64,000 nt of DNA from Desmodus rotundus (taxonomy: Eukaryota > Chordata > Mammalia > Chiroptera > Phyllostomidae), in assembly GCF_022682495.2 (NCBI RefSeq), contig NC_071389.1:10655199-10719198 (forward strand). Direction: 5' to 3'. This document shows positions 21,140 to 31,940 of this stretch, piece by piece. The translations under genes and the position numbers were made by a program. Position 1 is the first letter of the stretch. The number at the start of each line of letters is the position of its first letter. The notes under the pieces are model-generated. The model was not told the DNA's origin, searched no databases, and saw nothing but the letters and a program-made list of their open reading frames with translations.

Positions 21140-21245
21140 GTCTTTGTCGATCACCAACTAAATGCCCGGTGCTGGGCAAAGCAGAGAACAACACAGGAGC
21201 GTCCCTGCTCTCAGGGTCCCCCTATTGGGTGGGGAGACGGGCAAG
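21140..21245. repeat. ancient L2/CR1-type repeat fragment
   Basis: It contains aatgcccggtgctgggcaaa, agagaacaacacagg and gtccctgctctcagggtccc. Confidence 0.6.
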
Positions 21246-21425
21246 CAAACATGGCTTTTCCACTTCCTCTGTAACCTCAGTCAAGAAACGGGCTCTCCGG
21301 GCCTCAGTCTTCTCATCTGTCAAGTAGGCCGAAGGATACATTTCTCACGCAGTTGGAAAAAGCCAAGTGCCCAGTGCTGTGCCGGTGCACAGTAGGTCCT
21401 CAGAGTGAGGGTTCTGGTGCCCACA
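21246..21425 (+). repeat. MIR SINE
   Basis: It contains cgggcctcagtcttctcatc, tgtcaagtaggccg and gtgcccagtgctgtgccgg. Confidence 0.7.
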
Positions 21426-21469
21426 CTGGCTGCACACAGGGGCCAGGGCCCAGGCTCCCAGGCCCGGCC

Positions 21470-21665
21470 TGGCCTTTGAAGCTCAGTATAGTTCCTTATT
21501 ACTGCAATTAATTACCGGGACAATGACGCTCAGCCCTGCCTTCTGGCTGTGCCTTGGTGTGTCAGGGGGTGGGCGGAGGGCACAGGGAGGGGGAGGTTAA
21601 CGGCTGCCTGTTTGTTTATGGACACAGGAAGCTTTATTGGTTTTACACTCCAGCCTGGTTTGGAA
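21470..21665 (+). promoter_or_regulatory. candidate regulatory element
   Basis: Transposon-free with ccttattactgcaattaatt near 21493 (caattaatta core), gggacaatgacgc near 21517 (SOX core), ctgtttgtttatggacac near 21607 (forkhead-type tgtttgtttat) and ggaatcaaag at its end (TCF type). Confidence 0.38.
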
Positions 21666-21684
21666 TCAAAGAACATGTGCTGGC

Positions 21685-21706
21685 GGGGGGGGGGGGGGGG
21701 GGGGGG
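21685..21706 (+). repeat. G22 homopolymer
   Basis: Twenty-two consecutive G, the longest homopolymer in the window. Strong G-quadruplex potential on the + (mRNA-sense) strand. Length is likely unstable and error-prone in sequencing. Confidence 0.9.
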
Positions 21707-22654
21707 TAGATGCGAGCTGCCTGGAGCTGGGAGAGTGGCCATATTTATTTTTCAGTCCCTGGTGGAGCGCAGCCTGGTCTCTGTCTGCACCCGTATCCTC
21801 AGGGGCCTGCTCTGGGGCAACAGGGTGGAAATTCACTGGGGACAGGTTGGTGCTCAGCGGCCAGGGCAGCAGAGAATTCTCTCTCTTCCATGAGCTACTG
21901 GTGGGCTGGGAAGACCCTGAGTTGGGGGGTGGTGGGAGAGAGTTTGATTTCCCAAAGCTTCAAGTGAGCACTTTTGAAGCGTGTGACCAGGGATCCGGCC
22001 CAGCCACTTGTCCTGCCTAGGCTTTTGTGACCTTGTCTTCAAAATGGTCCTGAAGACGATGAGCCCGCCCCAGCCACCTGGAAAGATGTGCTAAGTGACC
22101 TTCAGTGATGGGACAATATTGGGTGACCTTTATGAAGTCCTGCAGTTGGCTCCTCCGTTCCTTCTCTAGGTGATTTATTCAGTCACTTGTTCTCTTGCTC
22201 AATGAGAGAGGCTGCAGCTTCAGGTCAGACTCCTGCTTGAAAGTAGAAAAAACAAACCAACCTGGCTTCTAACATCCCAAAACGTCGTATTCGTTCTTTA
22301 TGACACAAGAATGATGTGCTTTTGGGGGGGGGAAAGTCAAACGCTGGAAGAGTAAACAAAGGAAAAGTTTGCTATCCCCTCCTTTCCACCGTCCAGAGCT
22401 GAATATTGTGGATGGTGCGGGAGTCCGAGCCAGACCCTTCTCTGCAGGGACATGCGCACTGCCATACATGGGTGCATTCGGAGAGTGGGCCGTGTGCTAG
22501 GCGTTGTTCTAGATGTAAAGAGCTCGTGCATCAAGGACATCATTTTGTGGAGGCTGGAGTGGGAGGCTGCCTCCTCCTTGCTGCCTCCCCAGCACTGGGT
22601 TTTGTCACTGTGGACCTGACTGGTGAGAACTAATGACTCTCACCCTATGCCTGT
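21707..22654 (+). other. unique intron with weak repeat traces
   Basis: gccgtgtgctaggcgttgtt near 22488 is an isolated MIR/L2-type trace. A G8 run lies at 22323-22331. No coding signal is found. Confidence 0.4.
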
Positions 22655-22790
22655 CACTGTCACCTGTTAACCCGAGGAGCCACTGCTGTCCCCACAGGAC
22701 AGATGCTAAGACTGAGGACCAGAGAAGCAGAAGGTTACTTCAGGCCTCCTTCTGGAAAGTAGCAGGACTGGAATTTGAATCTGGAATATT
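22655..22790 (-). repeat. MIR SINE, diverged
   Basis: On the + strand: ccacaggacagatgctaaga, ctgaggaccagagaagcag and gcaggactggaatttgaatc. Confidence 0.5.
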
Positions 22791-23194
22791 CCAGACTATG
22801 CAGAGGAGTTGTCCCCGTCCTGAAATAGAGCGGCTCAGTTTGGAGGACAGACTGCAGATAGGAGCGCAGCCAGGCCCCATGGTGACAGGCAGGCAGGGCT
22901 GACACCTTCCCGACAGGCCGGGAGGACTTATGTGACTTGAACCTGGCCTGAAGGTTCAGGCCAGCCACCGCCAGCCCATCCTGCATGGCTCTCCTCTCCT
23001 AATGGGAGAGAATGGGGAAGAAATGGAGGCTGTGTAAACCCACCCCTCCTCCCCCGGCCGTGAGAACGGGGGATCCCGCGGCTACAATTCCCTTTCCCGG
23101 TCAAGGATCCTGAAACTCACACCAGATCCTTGCACTAAGATGGGGATTTGGGGCTGAAAAAAAGCTTCTCCTACATCAGACCCTCCTCACATGT
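22791..23194 (+). other. unique intron sequence
   Basis: No feature is recognised. Confidence 0.45.
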
Positions 23195-23330
23195 CAGGTC
23201 TGGAAGCATCTCGTCCAAAGCAGCTCTCACTTTCACAGATGGAGGGGCAGAGGTCCCAGAAAGGTTAAGTGACTTGCCCAAGGTCACACAGCTAATTGGT
23301 GACAGGGCTGGGACAGATTCCATCCTGCTG
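23195..23330 (-). repeat. MIR SINE
   Basis: On the + strand: gaaaggttaagtgacttgcc, caaggtcacacagctaattg and acagggctgggacag. Confidence 0.75.
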
Positions 23331-23599
23331 GAAAGATGATCTTCCTCTGAGGCAGCAGCAACCTCTCTCCCAGCCCCCGCACAGCCTGCAGCCACATCTG
23401 GGCTCTCCCTTCCTGACGACAGAGGAGAGCCTTCCAGCCCCAGAGGAGGCCAGGAGGAGGCATAACAAATGGGGAGCTGGTGACCTGGAAGAGGGGCGAC
23501 AAAGCCTGTGGTGGGGGAGGGCGGAGACAAGCTGCTCCCAGGGACGATGGTGGGGCGGCCGCGCTGGAAGGCCATTTATGAAGCTGTGGAAGCCCTCGC
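23331..23599 (+). other. unique intron sequence
   Basis: No feature is recognised. Confidence 0.45.
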
Positions 23600-23770
23600 C
23601 TTTGACCAGCACCTTACAGTTTATAAAGCTCGTCCAAGGCTGCGAGCCTCACACCCTCTGTGAAGTAGCCTTGTCACCCCTGTGTTACAGGTGGGGGAAA
23701 TTGAGGCCAAAAGTGTGACCTCAGTCACTCTGGATCACACAGTGAGCAATGGGGTGTCAGACCTGGGCAG
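23600..23770 (-). repeat. MIR SINE
   Basis: On the + strand: acagtttataaagctcgtcc, gtgttacaggtgggggaaat, tgaggccaaaagtgtgacc and tcacacagtgagcaatgg. Confidence 0.65.
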
Positions 23771-24034
23771 GGAAGCACTTGGGGAGCATTTAGTTCTCTG
23801 TTCCCACTTCATAAATGAGGAAGCAGGGGCCAGGAGCTCCCTATTCTAGGAACTGCTCCCCTAGACACATGCTGTCCCCTTAGACATGTGTCAGGTGAAC
23901 CCCAGATCCTTAGGGGGAATAGGATAATACGTTTCCTTTGCCAGGGAACATGCCAGCCTTTTGACAAGGCCCAGCTGAGATGCCAACCTTTGCTCCAGTG
24001 ACTTAAAAACATGGCAGAGAAGGGTGGAAGCCAA
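23771..24034 (+). other. intron with MIR-type trace
   Basis: cacttcataaatgaggaagc near 23806 is a small reverse MIR trace; otherwise plain. Confidence 0.4.
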
Positions 24035-24180
24035 GCTCCCAGACTCCAGAGCAGCCGGATCCGAATCCCAATCCTGACTCTGCTGTGTGTCCTCAGGGAA
24101 ACCACCTCATGTCTCTGGGCCTCTCAGTGCAGCGTGGCGTTCCATCAGAAACAGAGGTTGTGCAGGGTGAGGGACGCAGG
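24035..24180 (+). repeat. MIR SINE
   Basis: It contains agccggatccgaatcccaat, ctgactctgctgtgtgtcct and catgtctctgggcctctcag. Confidence 0.65.
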
Positions 24181-24477
24181 CGTGCTCCCAGCTTAGCCAA
24201 GCCCAGTCATGGTGCACGGTAACTGTGGGTGGCTGGTTGTTTACTGTCACCAGGGAGAACCGAGCGGGGCTGTGACTGGCTCTGCTCTCAACCCCAGCGG
24301 CCTGGACAGCACACCTGCCGCACGTGGCCTACCAAGAAGGAACAAGATGTCTTGTGCCCAGAGCCAGACAGATGTGGGCGTGGGCAGGCTTGGTGGCAGG
24401 TCAGCTGCAGAGGCAGCGACATGGTTGCTCGCACCTCCTTTCCCCAGAGGCTGTGCTAGTTCAATCAGAATCAAACG

Positions 24478-24604
24478 GGTGGGGCAAAAGCAGGTTTATA
24501 GTTAGTTGTTTGACCGCAAAACACAGGTTCCATTCTTGTATTATTACTTATTATTGTGTTATTTGCCACATGAACCCCTGTAACCTACAATGCCCAGCCC
24601 CGTG
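24478..24604. mobile_element. decayed mariner-like MITE
   Basis: The left end ggtggggcaaaagcaggttt and the right end ctgtaacctacaatgcccag are degenerate inverted repeats around an AT-rich centre (ttgtattattacttattatt). The layout, about 125 bp, matches a non-autonomous DNA transposon with gtaggttt-type termini common in mammals. I cannot name the family with certainty. It has no coding capacity. Confidence 0.5.
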
Positions 24605-25424
24605 TTATTTGGAGGGAAACCCAGCTCTGCAGTCCAGGGTTGAAGGCCAGCTCCAAACCTCAGGCCCATCCTCCACGAGACAGTGGTCTAGTTGCTGTCT
24701 AGGGGATACCCTGAGTGCCCTGTGGCCTGTGGGGACCTCTCAGGCTCTCCAGAGAAGCTGTTGCGGGGTGCGGGGGTGTATTCTCTGTCTCAAGCCCCAG
24801 AGGGGCCAATGGCACAGGTGAACACCTGCAAGGTCCACATTCTGTCTGCTAGCTGCCCAGGATATCCTCCACCTGAGTAGACTCGGGCCAGCCCATGGCT
24901 GTGGGAAAGGCTCTGCAGTGCGGGGCAGGGTTGGTGGCGCCCAGAGGTGACCGTGGGAGGCACCCGCCGATCCTGGAGCCCAGACAGCTCCCCACTCGGC
25001 CCCTGGCAGAGTCCTCCAGGTTCATCCCTTCGCCCAGGTGGTGCGTGGCAGCGTTCCACCTGAAGACAGGCTTTGAATGTCAATTATTTGAAACCAGGGG
25101 AGCCAAGGCCTCATGGGCCTCTCAGAGCAAACAAGCTTTTGGCAAGTTCAGAGAAAAGCAAACTGGATTGAATTTCCCCTCCGACTCACCTGGGGAAACA
25201 TTCAGACTGCTTGGTGGTGGGGGCACTGGCGAGCTTGGCTCCTATGGTAGGCTTAGGGGGCAGGAATCATGGAGAAAAACCCCTGAGACCTCCTCCAGCT
25301 TCCCCATGGCAGCTGGTTCCACAGTGGGCTCAGGACCAGACAGACCAAGGTTGCGCAGTCCTTCCTTCAATCTGACCTCATTTCCTTGAGCAGCAGAACA
25401 GAAGATGGCAGGACCTCAACCACT
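24605..25424 (+). other. unique intron sequence
   Basis: A long + strand frame at 24324-24821 runs through the MITE and cannot be a real gene. Nothing else is supported. Confidence 0.45.
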
Positions 25425-25640
25425 TGCCCTGGCTCAGCAGCTAAATGAGGGGCCAGGTTTGAGTCCTGAGCCTACCACAGCTAGCTGTGTGTGTCGTGGG
25501 GGGGGGGGGGGGGGGAGGAGCGCGGACAAGCTGCCTTATCCCTGTGTGCCTGCTCCCATCTGTAAAATGGGAGAGAACAGTAATACCCACTGGGAGGCTC
25601 TTGGTTGAGTGTACAATCCTACAGGAAGGGCAGGGGTGGG
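25425..25640 (+). repeat. MIR SINE split by a G18 run
   Basis: ccaggtttgagtcctgagcc and cagctagctgtgtgtgtcg lie before, and cccatctgtaaaatgggaga after, a run of 18 G at 25498-25515. The G run has grown inside an ancient SINE. Confidence 0.65.
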
Positions 25641-26274
25641 GAGGAGTTTGCTCCGTGGTGGGTTTCACCTGTATCCTTCAGAGTCACAGAGGAAGGGTAG
25701 ATGCTTCTGTCTGTACACGCCCCCGACTTTGCAGCAGCCTCCTAAAGGGAGCCCTGTCACCAGAAAGCCAGACCCCCACTAGCCCTGGAGCACACAGATG
25801 ACAAAGTCCAGCAGATGGACTCTGGAGGATGCAGTTGAAGGACTGAGATCAGATTTAAGGAAATTCGTACCCATTAGTCTCTGCAAGTCACGAGGTCTGA
25901 GGTGGCGGGTGAGGAGGCAGATTAGCTGGGGTGGGGAGCTCTTTGCTCTGAGCTTGCAGTAGAGGCAGGGGGTGGTGTAAATGACTCCCCAGCCCAGTCC
26001 TAGGAGCTCCTGCCCACCTGTCAGCTTCAGCTGTGACCCCCGTCCCTGAGCCAGCCCAACCAGCACCCAGAGTTGCACAGAGGGTCCAATCTTTGTTCTT
26101 TTCTTCCTTGAGCCACGACCAATGGGACCCATGCCCCCTCCCCTGCTCCCAGTTCTCTCCCTTCCTCTGAAATTGCTGTGACTCCTCCCCCAATGCCCAT
26201 CTCTTAACCAGGCTGCCTTGCAAGCTGAATAGGAGATGGGAAAATTTGGAGCAAAACTGGGGAGCTCTCAGGCA
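25641..26274 (+). other. unique intron sequence
   Basis: No feature is recognised. Confidence 0.45.
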
Positions 26275-26430
26275 GCATTTCTCAGCCCTGGCTGCTCATG
26301 AGATTCACAACGGGGAGCTTTTAAAAATCAGAGCTGCACCCCAGGCCATTACATCAGAAAAGGGGCAGTAGTTTTTAAAGCCCCAGCTGATTCAGGTGAA
26401 CTGGCCGAGGTTTTGAACCCCTGGCCCAGA
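26275..26430. mobile_element. MER5A-type hAT transposon fragment
   Basis: It contains catttctcagccctggctgc, tcatgagattcacaacgggg, agcttttaaaaatcagagct and agctgattcaggtgaact, the two halves of the palindromic MER5 structure. Confidence 0.75.
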
Positions 26431-26539
26431 GTCCATGCTGTGGATAGTCCAGCCACATGGGTGCCTCAGCTGTGCCCTCCCAGCTTCAAAGTCCTCACCT
26501 GCAAAACCCAGGAACCATCAGAACCATAAGTCAGATGAG

Positions 26540-26680
26540 AAGGGAAACCTGGTACCTAGTAGGTGCTCATTAAAAGCTTGTTGAAATAATAATGGCTCCC
26601 ATTCATGGAGTGCCTGCTCCTTGCCAAGTATTTTGCATGCATTTACATAAGCTTTTCTCTGGGCGGGGGTGATTCCTGAA
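26540..26680. repeat. MIR tail (+) followed by MIR start (-)
   Basis: cctagtaggtgctcattaaa (forward MIR tail) is followed by ataataatggctcccattc, gccaagtattttgcatgcat in reverse MIR order. Two copies abut head to tail. Confidence 0.55.
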
Positions 26681-27009
26681 CTGGCACACACCTTTGTCCT
26701 GGTTGGGGCAAGCAAGTGTGCTTGGAGGCCCTGGAGGAGAACCCTAGCTGGTTCTTGTTTACACACATCCTAGGTAACCTTTGGCAAACAGTGACTCAGC
26801 TGTAGCCAAGTCTCTCCCCAGGCCACCTGGCTTCCTCAGGTTTCTTCCTGCAACAAGTTAGGGCCCACGAGGATGTGGCAAGCGCCTGTGTCGGTTTTCC
26901 TTGGGGGCCCTTGGGAGGGATCAGGAGCCCGGGGGCGGGGCGAGGGTGGACAGGGGTCTCTCCTTTGCCTCCCTTTCCTCAGACACTGGCTTTGCCTGAG
27001 CACTCACCT
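26681..27009 (+). other. unique intron sequence
   Basis: No feature is recognised. Confidence 0.45.
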
Positions 27010-27120
27010 GCCTCCTAGATCCTGGGGCTCAGAGAGACTGAGTGACCAGCCCGAGTCACCCAGGATTCAAACCCCCAGTTTTTGGTCTCCAAAGCCATAT
27101 CTTGCTGGAAGCCTCTAGTT
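27010..27120 (-). repeat. MIR SINE fragment
   Basis: On the + strand: ggctcagagagactgagtga, gagtcacccaggattcaaac. Confidence 0.6.
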
Positions 27121-28539
27121 CTACATCGGGAACAAAGGAATGATGCTTCTGGGTACCCAGCCGGGCCAGACAGCACGCAGTCCCTGGTACTTGGCCTCAG
27201 TCTCCCTCCTCCTTCCCACCCCCCTCCCAGGTGTGGAACACCCTGAGCCTGGGTGTGACAACCAATAACATTGCTTCCAGGCTTGCAGGGGAGGCCCAGG
27301 GGCAATCAGGGCATCCGCAGAGCTGCAGAGCCTGTGTCCTGAGTCAGTGGCCTTGGGACTCAGATAGAATGGTGGGCATACCGGAGACACCGTAGGGGAT
27401 CCCTGCCCGTGGAGGCCTGCTCTCGCCCCCTCCTCCAATTGCTGACACACCCTGAGAGTGTCTGCAGGCCTCTGGGACAAGAGAGGGGGCCTGACGCCAG
27501 CCCCCGCTCTCCCTCGACCTGCCATGTGCCGTGTGCCGTCTGGCTAGTCACAGGCCTCTCCGGGCACTGCTCTCCCATCTGTAAGACAATGAGTTGGGAC
27601 TGAATGATCCTCAGGTTGCTCCCAGCTTGAACGGGCTGACTCTCTTGACCAGAAGGAGGTCACGGACTTTAGAGACCAAGTCCGCCTGGGGAAGCTGTCC
27701 TAAACAGGGAGGCTCGTGCCTGCTGCAGACCCAGGATCAACCCCACATGCTGCCCCTCTGAACCCTGCTTTCCTTACCTAGAAACGGAACAGTAAGGGCT
27801 GCAACATCGCTTAAGTGAGCTAGTCCCCCAAGAGCCCGTACCAGCGGCTGGCACCCGGGAAGTACTTCTGGTGGGCCAGAATGACCCCTGGTCGTGGTTT
27901 CCCTGTGGTCCAGAGCCCTGGTCTGTAAGGTGAGGGTAGCAGAGTATAGCAGGTGGCGCTAGTGCCCGGATTAAATGAGGTGAGGAGTGCCCGGCCCTTG
28001 GTGCCTGGCCAGGGTCCCAGAGATTGTAAAATCGGTGATTTGCATAGGTGTGGCTGAGTCTCCCACTTCCAAACCCCACAATGGGGGCAGAGGCAGTTGG
28101 AGCTGGAAGTCGGGGGGAGGGTGGGGACAGGGTGGGGTGGCTTTTGGTTGCCCTGCCCAGGGTGCCAAAGACACTCTGTCCCACACACCCTGAGTGCCCA
28201 GGCCCAGGGACCTGCTGTGCCTCTCCCCACCCTCGTAGCCCATGGCTGTGGCCCTAGCCCCGGCCTTGCTCTTCAGCAAGCACCCTCTCCACCCTCTCAC
28301 TTCCCATTGGGCCAGAGCTCTTGGGCCCTAATTTATGAGACCTGACCTGGAGCCCCGACGTGCAGTCTCCTCAGGCATCTGTCTGTCTGTCCATCACATG
28401 ATACTTTGCCCCTAGCTCCAGGGCCTGGAGAGTGGGTGCCAGCCAGCTGGTGGGGGCTGCATGCTCTTTAGATGACAGCCCAGGCCTGTGTGACACCATC
28501 CACCTGGCTCCTTGTCCCATCAGGCACCACTTAAGAGGA
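27121..28539 (+). other. intron with three worn MIR traces
   Basis: ctctcccatctgtaagacaa near 27570, tttccttacctagaaacgg near 27769 and gattaaatgaggtgaggag near 27969 mark diverged forward MIR pieces. Open frames on both strands around 27800-28300 show no known domain. Confidence 0.45.
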
Positions 28540-28665
28540 TGTACCCTTAAAATGTGGAGGGCTGGAGATGCCTTCAGAAATGGAAATGGGAGGCATTTGT
28601 TTATAATTTACTGCCTGACACGTAACGGGAACCCGATGGGACCAATAAAGGCTCCGCACTCACCC
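28540..28665 (+). promoter_or_regulatory. candidate regulatory element
   Basis: A transposon-free patch with gcatttgtttataatttact near 28593 (forkhead/HOX-type) and gggaccaataaaggc near 28638. Confidence 0.3.
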
Positions 28666-28899
28666 AGCTCCTGCCTCAAAAGTGCTGGAGCCGGTCCAGT
28701 TCTCTGGAGGCAAATGCATCTCAAAGTGGGGGAACTGCTCTGCACCCCCACTGCCTGCCACCCTCCCTCCCGCCTGCTCGCCAAACTTGTGCAAGACTCC
28801 CCACTGATCCCCAGATCAGTCCCGGCTGCCAGCCTTTCCAAGCTGTGGGGCAGGAAGGCAGGGTGGGGGGCCTGCTTTCGAGGTAGAAAAGGGCCAAGG

Positions 28900-29185
28900 A
28901 GGCAATCGGGGAATGACTAGAATATTCCGGGCACAAGACAGGCCAAGAGAGGGGGCCAGTGATGGAGGAGAAATCCGGTTTTCAATTTTCCTCAAGAGAA
29001 AAATGAGCACATGAGAGACAGCATAATTTTCCAGTGTGCAGGCCATAAGTGAAACCTCCTTGAGACATTGTGAGTTATAAAGAGGAGGAAAGAAAAGAAA
29101 TTGTAAAATCAGTTTGCCTTTAGCAGAACTGTACAATGCACTCTTATTTCCAGGGGAATCTAATTAGAGGGCAGGCGGCCAAGCC
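28900..29185 (+). promoter_or_regulatory. candidate regulatory element
   Basis: An AT-richer island with ccggttttcaattttcctc near 28976, agcataattttccag near 29020, gttataaagagg near 29072, attgtaaaatcagtttgcc near 29100 and aatctaattagagg near 29157. No repeat family is visible. Confidence 0.38.
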
Positions 29186-29304
29186 TGTGAGGGCATGCAA
29201 GCTGGGGGTGGGGGCTGGAAGGCCCCATGGGCTGCATGGGAGGAAGACTGGGAGGGTCAAGTTGGGCTTTGGGGCGGGGGTGGGGAGGTGCCTTTTCCCT
29301 CCCA

Positions 29305-29525
29305 GCATCTCGGAAGCCTCAGCTGGCTTGGATTCGAATCCAGAATCTTGGCTCTGCCCGATGTCTTTGAGTTGGTGGCTTCACCTGAGCCTCCATTTCC
29401 TCATTTAAAAAACGGGAAGCGGAACCTTTGTTGTTGGTATAGTTGTCGGGATGAGATGAAGGGATATGTGGGCAGAGCTTGACATGCACTGGGTGCTCGG
29501 TGACTGCTGGTCCCTATTCTTTCCT
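29305..29525 (+). repeat. MIR SINE
   Basis: It contains ggattcgaatccagaatctt, ggctctgcccgatgtctttg, gagcctccatttcctcattt and atgcactgggtgctcggtg. Confidence 0.7.
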
Positions 29526-30160
29526 AGCCTGTGCGGTGACCCGCTTCCGCATCTCCAGGAGCTCCGGTCATCCCCTTCACTTTCAGAGCCTCCGCTCACC
29601 ATCTCCCATCTCTTTCCCCACCTGCCCTCTGAATCGACCCACCAGGTCCCCTAGCCTCCTAGGGTCGCACGTCTAGCTCAGCCTCTGAGGCCACATAACC
29701 ATCCATTCTCCCTGCAACCTCTTGCAGGGCATTTAAGATTCATTTATGAAGAGATCAATTACCTTGCTCAGAAATACATAACAGAGAGTGAAAGTCACCA
29801 GAATTGTAAGCACAGAAGCAAGCACGTGCACACCAGCAGGACCACGGCTAACAGTAACATGTGCCCTTGCACACCTGTGTCTCAAAACACAGGACCCAGC
29901 ACCTTCCCATAATATCCATCTATCTCGCGAATCCTGCATCCCCTCCCACCAAATGCAGCCCAGGCTGCAGAGCACTGATGTTTTCTGTGGCCCCTGTCAG
30001 GGCCCTTTGCAACAAGCACAGCGTGGTGTTGGGGGGAGAGGAGAGAAGGAGGCACAGGGATGTAGAAAAAGAAGCAGTGGCGGGTGAACGTTTGGCGATT
30101 TCCAAGGCCTTGCCCTGCCCGGACTTAGAGAAAGGGAGATCAGATGGCAAGTGGATCTGT
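29526..30160 (+). other. unique intron sequence
   Basis: A short AT patch with gaagagatcaattacc near 29746. No gene or repeat is supported. Confidence 0.45.
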
Positions 30161-30164
30161 ATAT

Positions 30165-30365
30165 AGTTTCAGATTCCTTATGGATCTGGGTTCAAGTCCC
30201 GGCACAGCCCCATAGAGCTGTGTGACCTTGGGTAAGTCATTGCCCCTCTCTGAGCCTGGTTTAGCATCAGGAAAATCAGCCTGCGGGGCCTGAGCTTCGT
30301 GCGTGCCAATTACGCAGGCCGAGCACAGCGCCTGGCACCAGGTGAGCACTGGGAAGCCCGACCCC
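30165..30365 (+). repeat. MIR SINE, near full length
   Basis: It contains ggatctgggttcaagtccc, agctgtgtgaccttgggtaa, gtcattgcccctctctgagc and cgcctggcaccaggtgagca. Confidence 0.8.
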
Positions 30366-30469
30366 GCGCCCTCAGCTCCCACCCCCAAATATGTAGAAAC
30401 GCGGTTTTGTCCTCTGAGAAGCAGCAATGTTTCAGATTCCATGCCCTCCCTGCTAGTTTCATGTGACTA

Positions 30470-30725
30470 ACCTCTGACTGGCCACATTTTGGGAAAATAA
30501 CATTATTTATTCTATCAAGATTCAGTAAACTGGACCCAGAACAATAATTGCCCCAGGGTGTGAGTAACAGATTTTATTTTTATTGATCAAAAAAAATGTT
30601 TTCTTTTTAATCAAAAACACATCAAACTAGAAAAGGTGTAAGCAGCAGGATCAAATTGAATTTTAACTCCTTTAAAAACCGGCTCCCTCCAGCAACCCCT
30701 TTGCAAAGATGTGTCTGCAGTGAGC
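30470..30725 (+). promoter_or_regulatory. candidate regulatory element, strongly AT-rich
   Basis: It contains acattatttattctatcaag near 30501, agaacaataattgcc near 30538 (SOX next to a CAATAATTG word), tttttattgatcaaaa near 30576 (HOX-PBC-like ttgat) and tttttaatcaaaaacac near 30605. No repeat is recognised, and it lies between ordinary GC-rich stretches. Confidence 0.42.
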
Positions 30726-30929
30726 TAGGCTCTCAGTCCAGGGGGCCTGGGACTCCACGGGCAGTGGAGGCTGGGGAGGCCGTTGTGCGGCCTCCGCTCA
30801 GACGCTGCGTTTGTGTTTGGCCCGCCTTGGCGTGGACCACACATCCGGATGCAGCCTGGGGAGTTCAGCGGAGTACCTCTGTGTGGATTTACAGAGCGCC
30901 GATCCTCCGGACCCCTTGGAACTGCTCCG

Positions 30930-31025
30930 CTGGCTGGCCGGGGCTTTCGGGGTGGGGCCAGATGTCTGGCGTTGCATAAATACGTCGTTAATGAGATGAC
31001 TGTGATCCTAGCACACTCACCAGGA
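30930..31025 (+). promoter_or_regulatory. candidate regulatory element with POU/homeodomain words
   Basis: gttgcataaatacgtcgtta and the adjoining aatgagatgac (30972-31002) combine a POU-type TGCATAAAT and a GTTAATGAG homeodomain word in 30 bp. CpG is retained (acgtcg). Confidence 0.33.
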
Positions 31026-31134
31026 ATCACATTGGTTCAAAGAGCAAACCGTCGTAGGTGTCTGTTGGAACATTGCAGGTCATTGCATAGGACTGGGCAT
31101 ATAGGAGGGGCAGTGCATTCATTCTGAAATACGC

Positions 31135-31260
31135 TTTCATTCATTCATTCATTCATTTCATAAATGCCTGTTGAGCTCTTCCCATGGGCCAAGTCCCCTT
31201 CTGGGCCTTGGGAGTAAAGTAATGAACAAAAATCCTTGTCCTCCTAGAGAGGAAATGGTG
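31135..31260. repeat. (ATTC)n joined to ancient L2-type tail
   Basis: cattcattcattcattcatt at 31138-31157, then aatgcctgttgagctcttcc, atgggccaagtccccttctg and taatgaacaaaaatccttgt. Confidence 0.7.
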
Positions 31261-31849
31261 CCCCTCCAATTATCCAGGCCAGGAGGCTGGAAGATGGGTC
31301 ATGGAGGGGGCCCGTGTCGGGCGCAGTCCCTGCCTTGAGCCTTTTGAAGGTCACCCTGCTGATACTGTGACAGCTCTTTCCCCTTGCTAATACAGGGACA
31401 CATCTGGTTGCTGAGCTCGAAGGGACGGATGGTGGGGGAAGGAAAGAGGACTTAAGTAAGACTCAGGTGGAGGGAAGGGGTGACGATAGGTGGGCTCAGA
31501 GGCTGGAGCGCGTCAGGGGCAGGTTGGGCCTTGAGCGGAGCTCCAGGCCTCCTGGGCCACGGTCTGTGAAGACTGATGACCCGGGTGCCGTGCAGGGTGC
31601 AGAAGCAGGGCCCACAGAGAAGACAGGCTTGCCCTTGGCCGCCCATACCTGGGGTTGAGTTTCTCTCCCCAACCCCAGCCCTGCAGGGTGAAAAGATCTT
31701 GGAGCCCCATGGGGCTGAGAGCACAGCACTCCCTCTCAAGCCCTGGATGTCCATTCTGATAATCAGTACGAAGTTGCACGGTTTTCTCTTAAAACGTAGA
31801 ACAGCGTTTTATTTTCTAGCTGTCACTATTTTTCTCGGACTGTGGCCCC
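31261..31849 (+). other. unique intron sequence
   Basis: A 191-codon + strand frame (31576-32151) overlaps a transposon fragment and has no recognisable domain. Nothing else is seen. Confidence 0.45.
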
Positions 31850-31940
31850 CACGAGCTTCGAGCAGCTTCACCTGGGAACTTGTGGGAGAGCCACTTCTTA
31901 GATGCCAAGTTCCGAATCAGCAGCTCCCTCAGAGGCCCAG
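31850..31940. mobile_element. MER5-type hAT fragment
   Basis: It contains agcttcacctgggaacttgt and atgccaagttccgaatcagc, the typical MER5 inner words. Confidence 0.5.
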
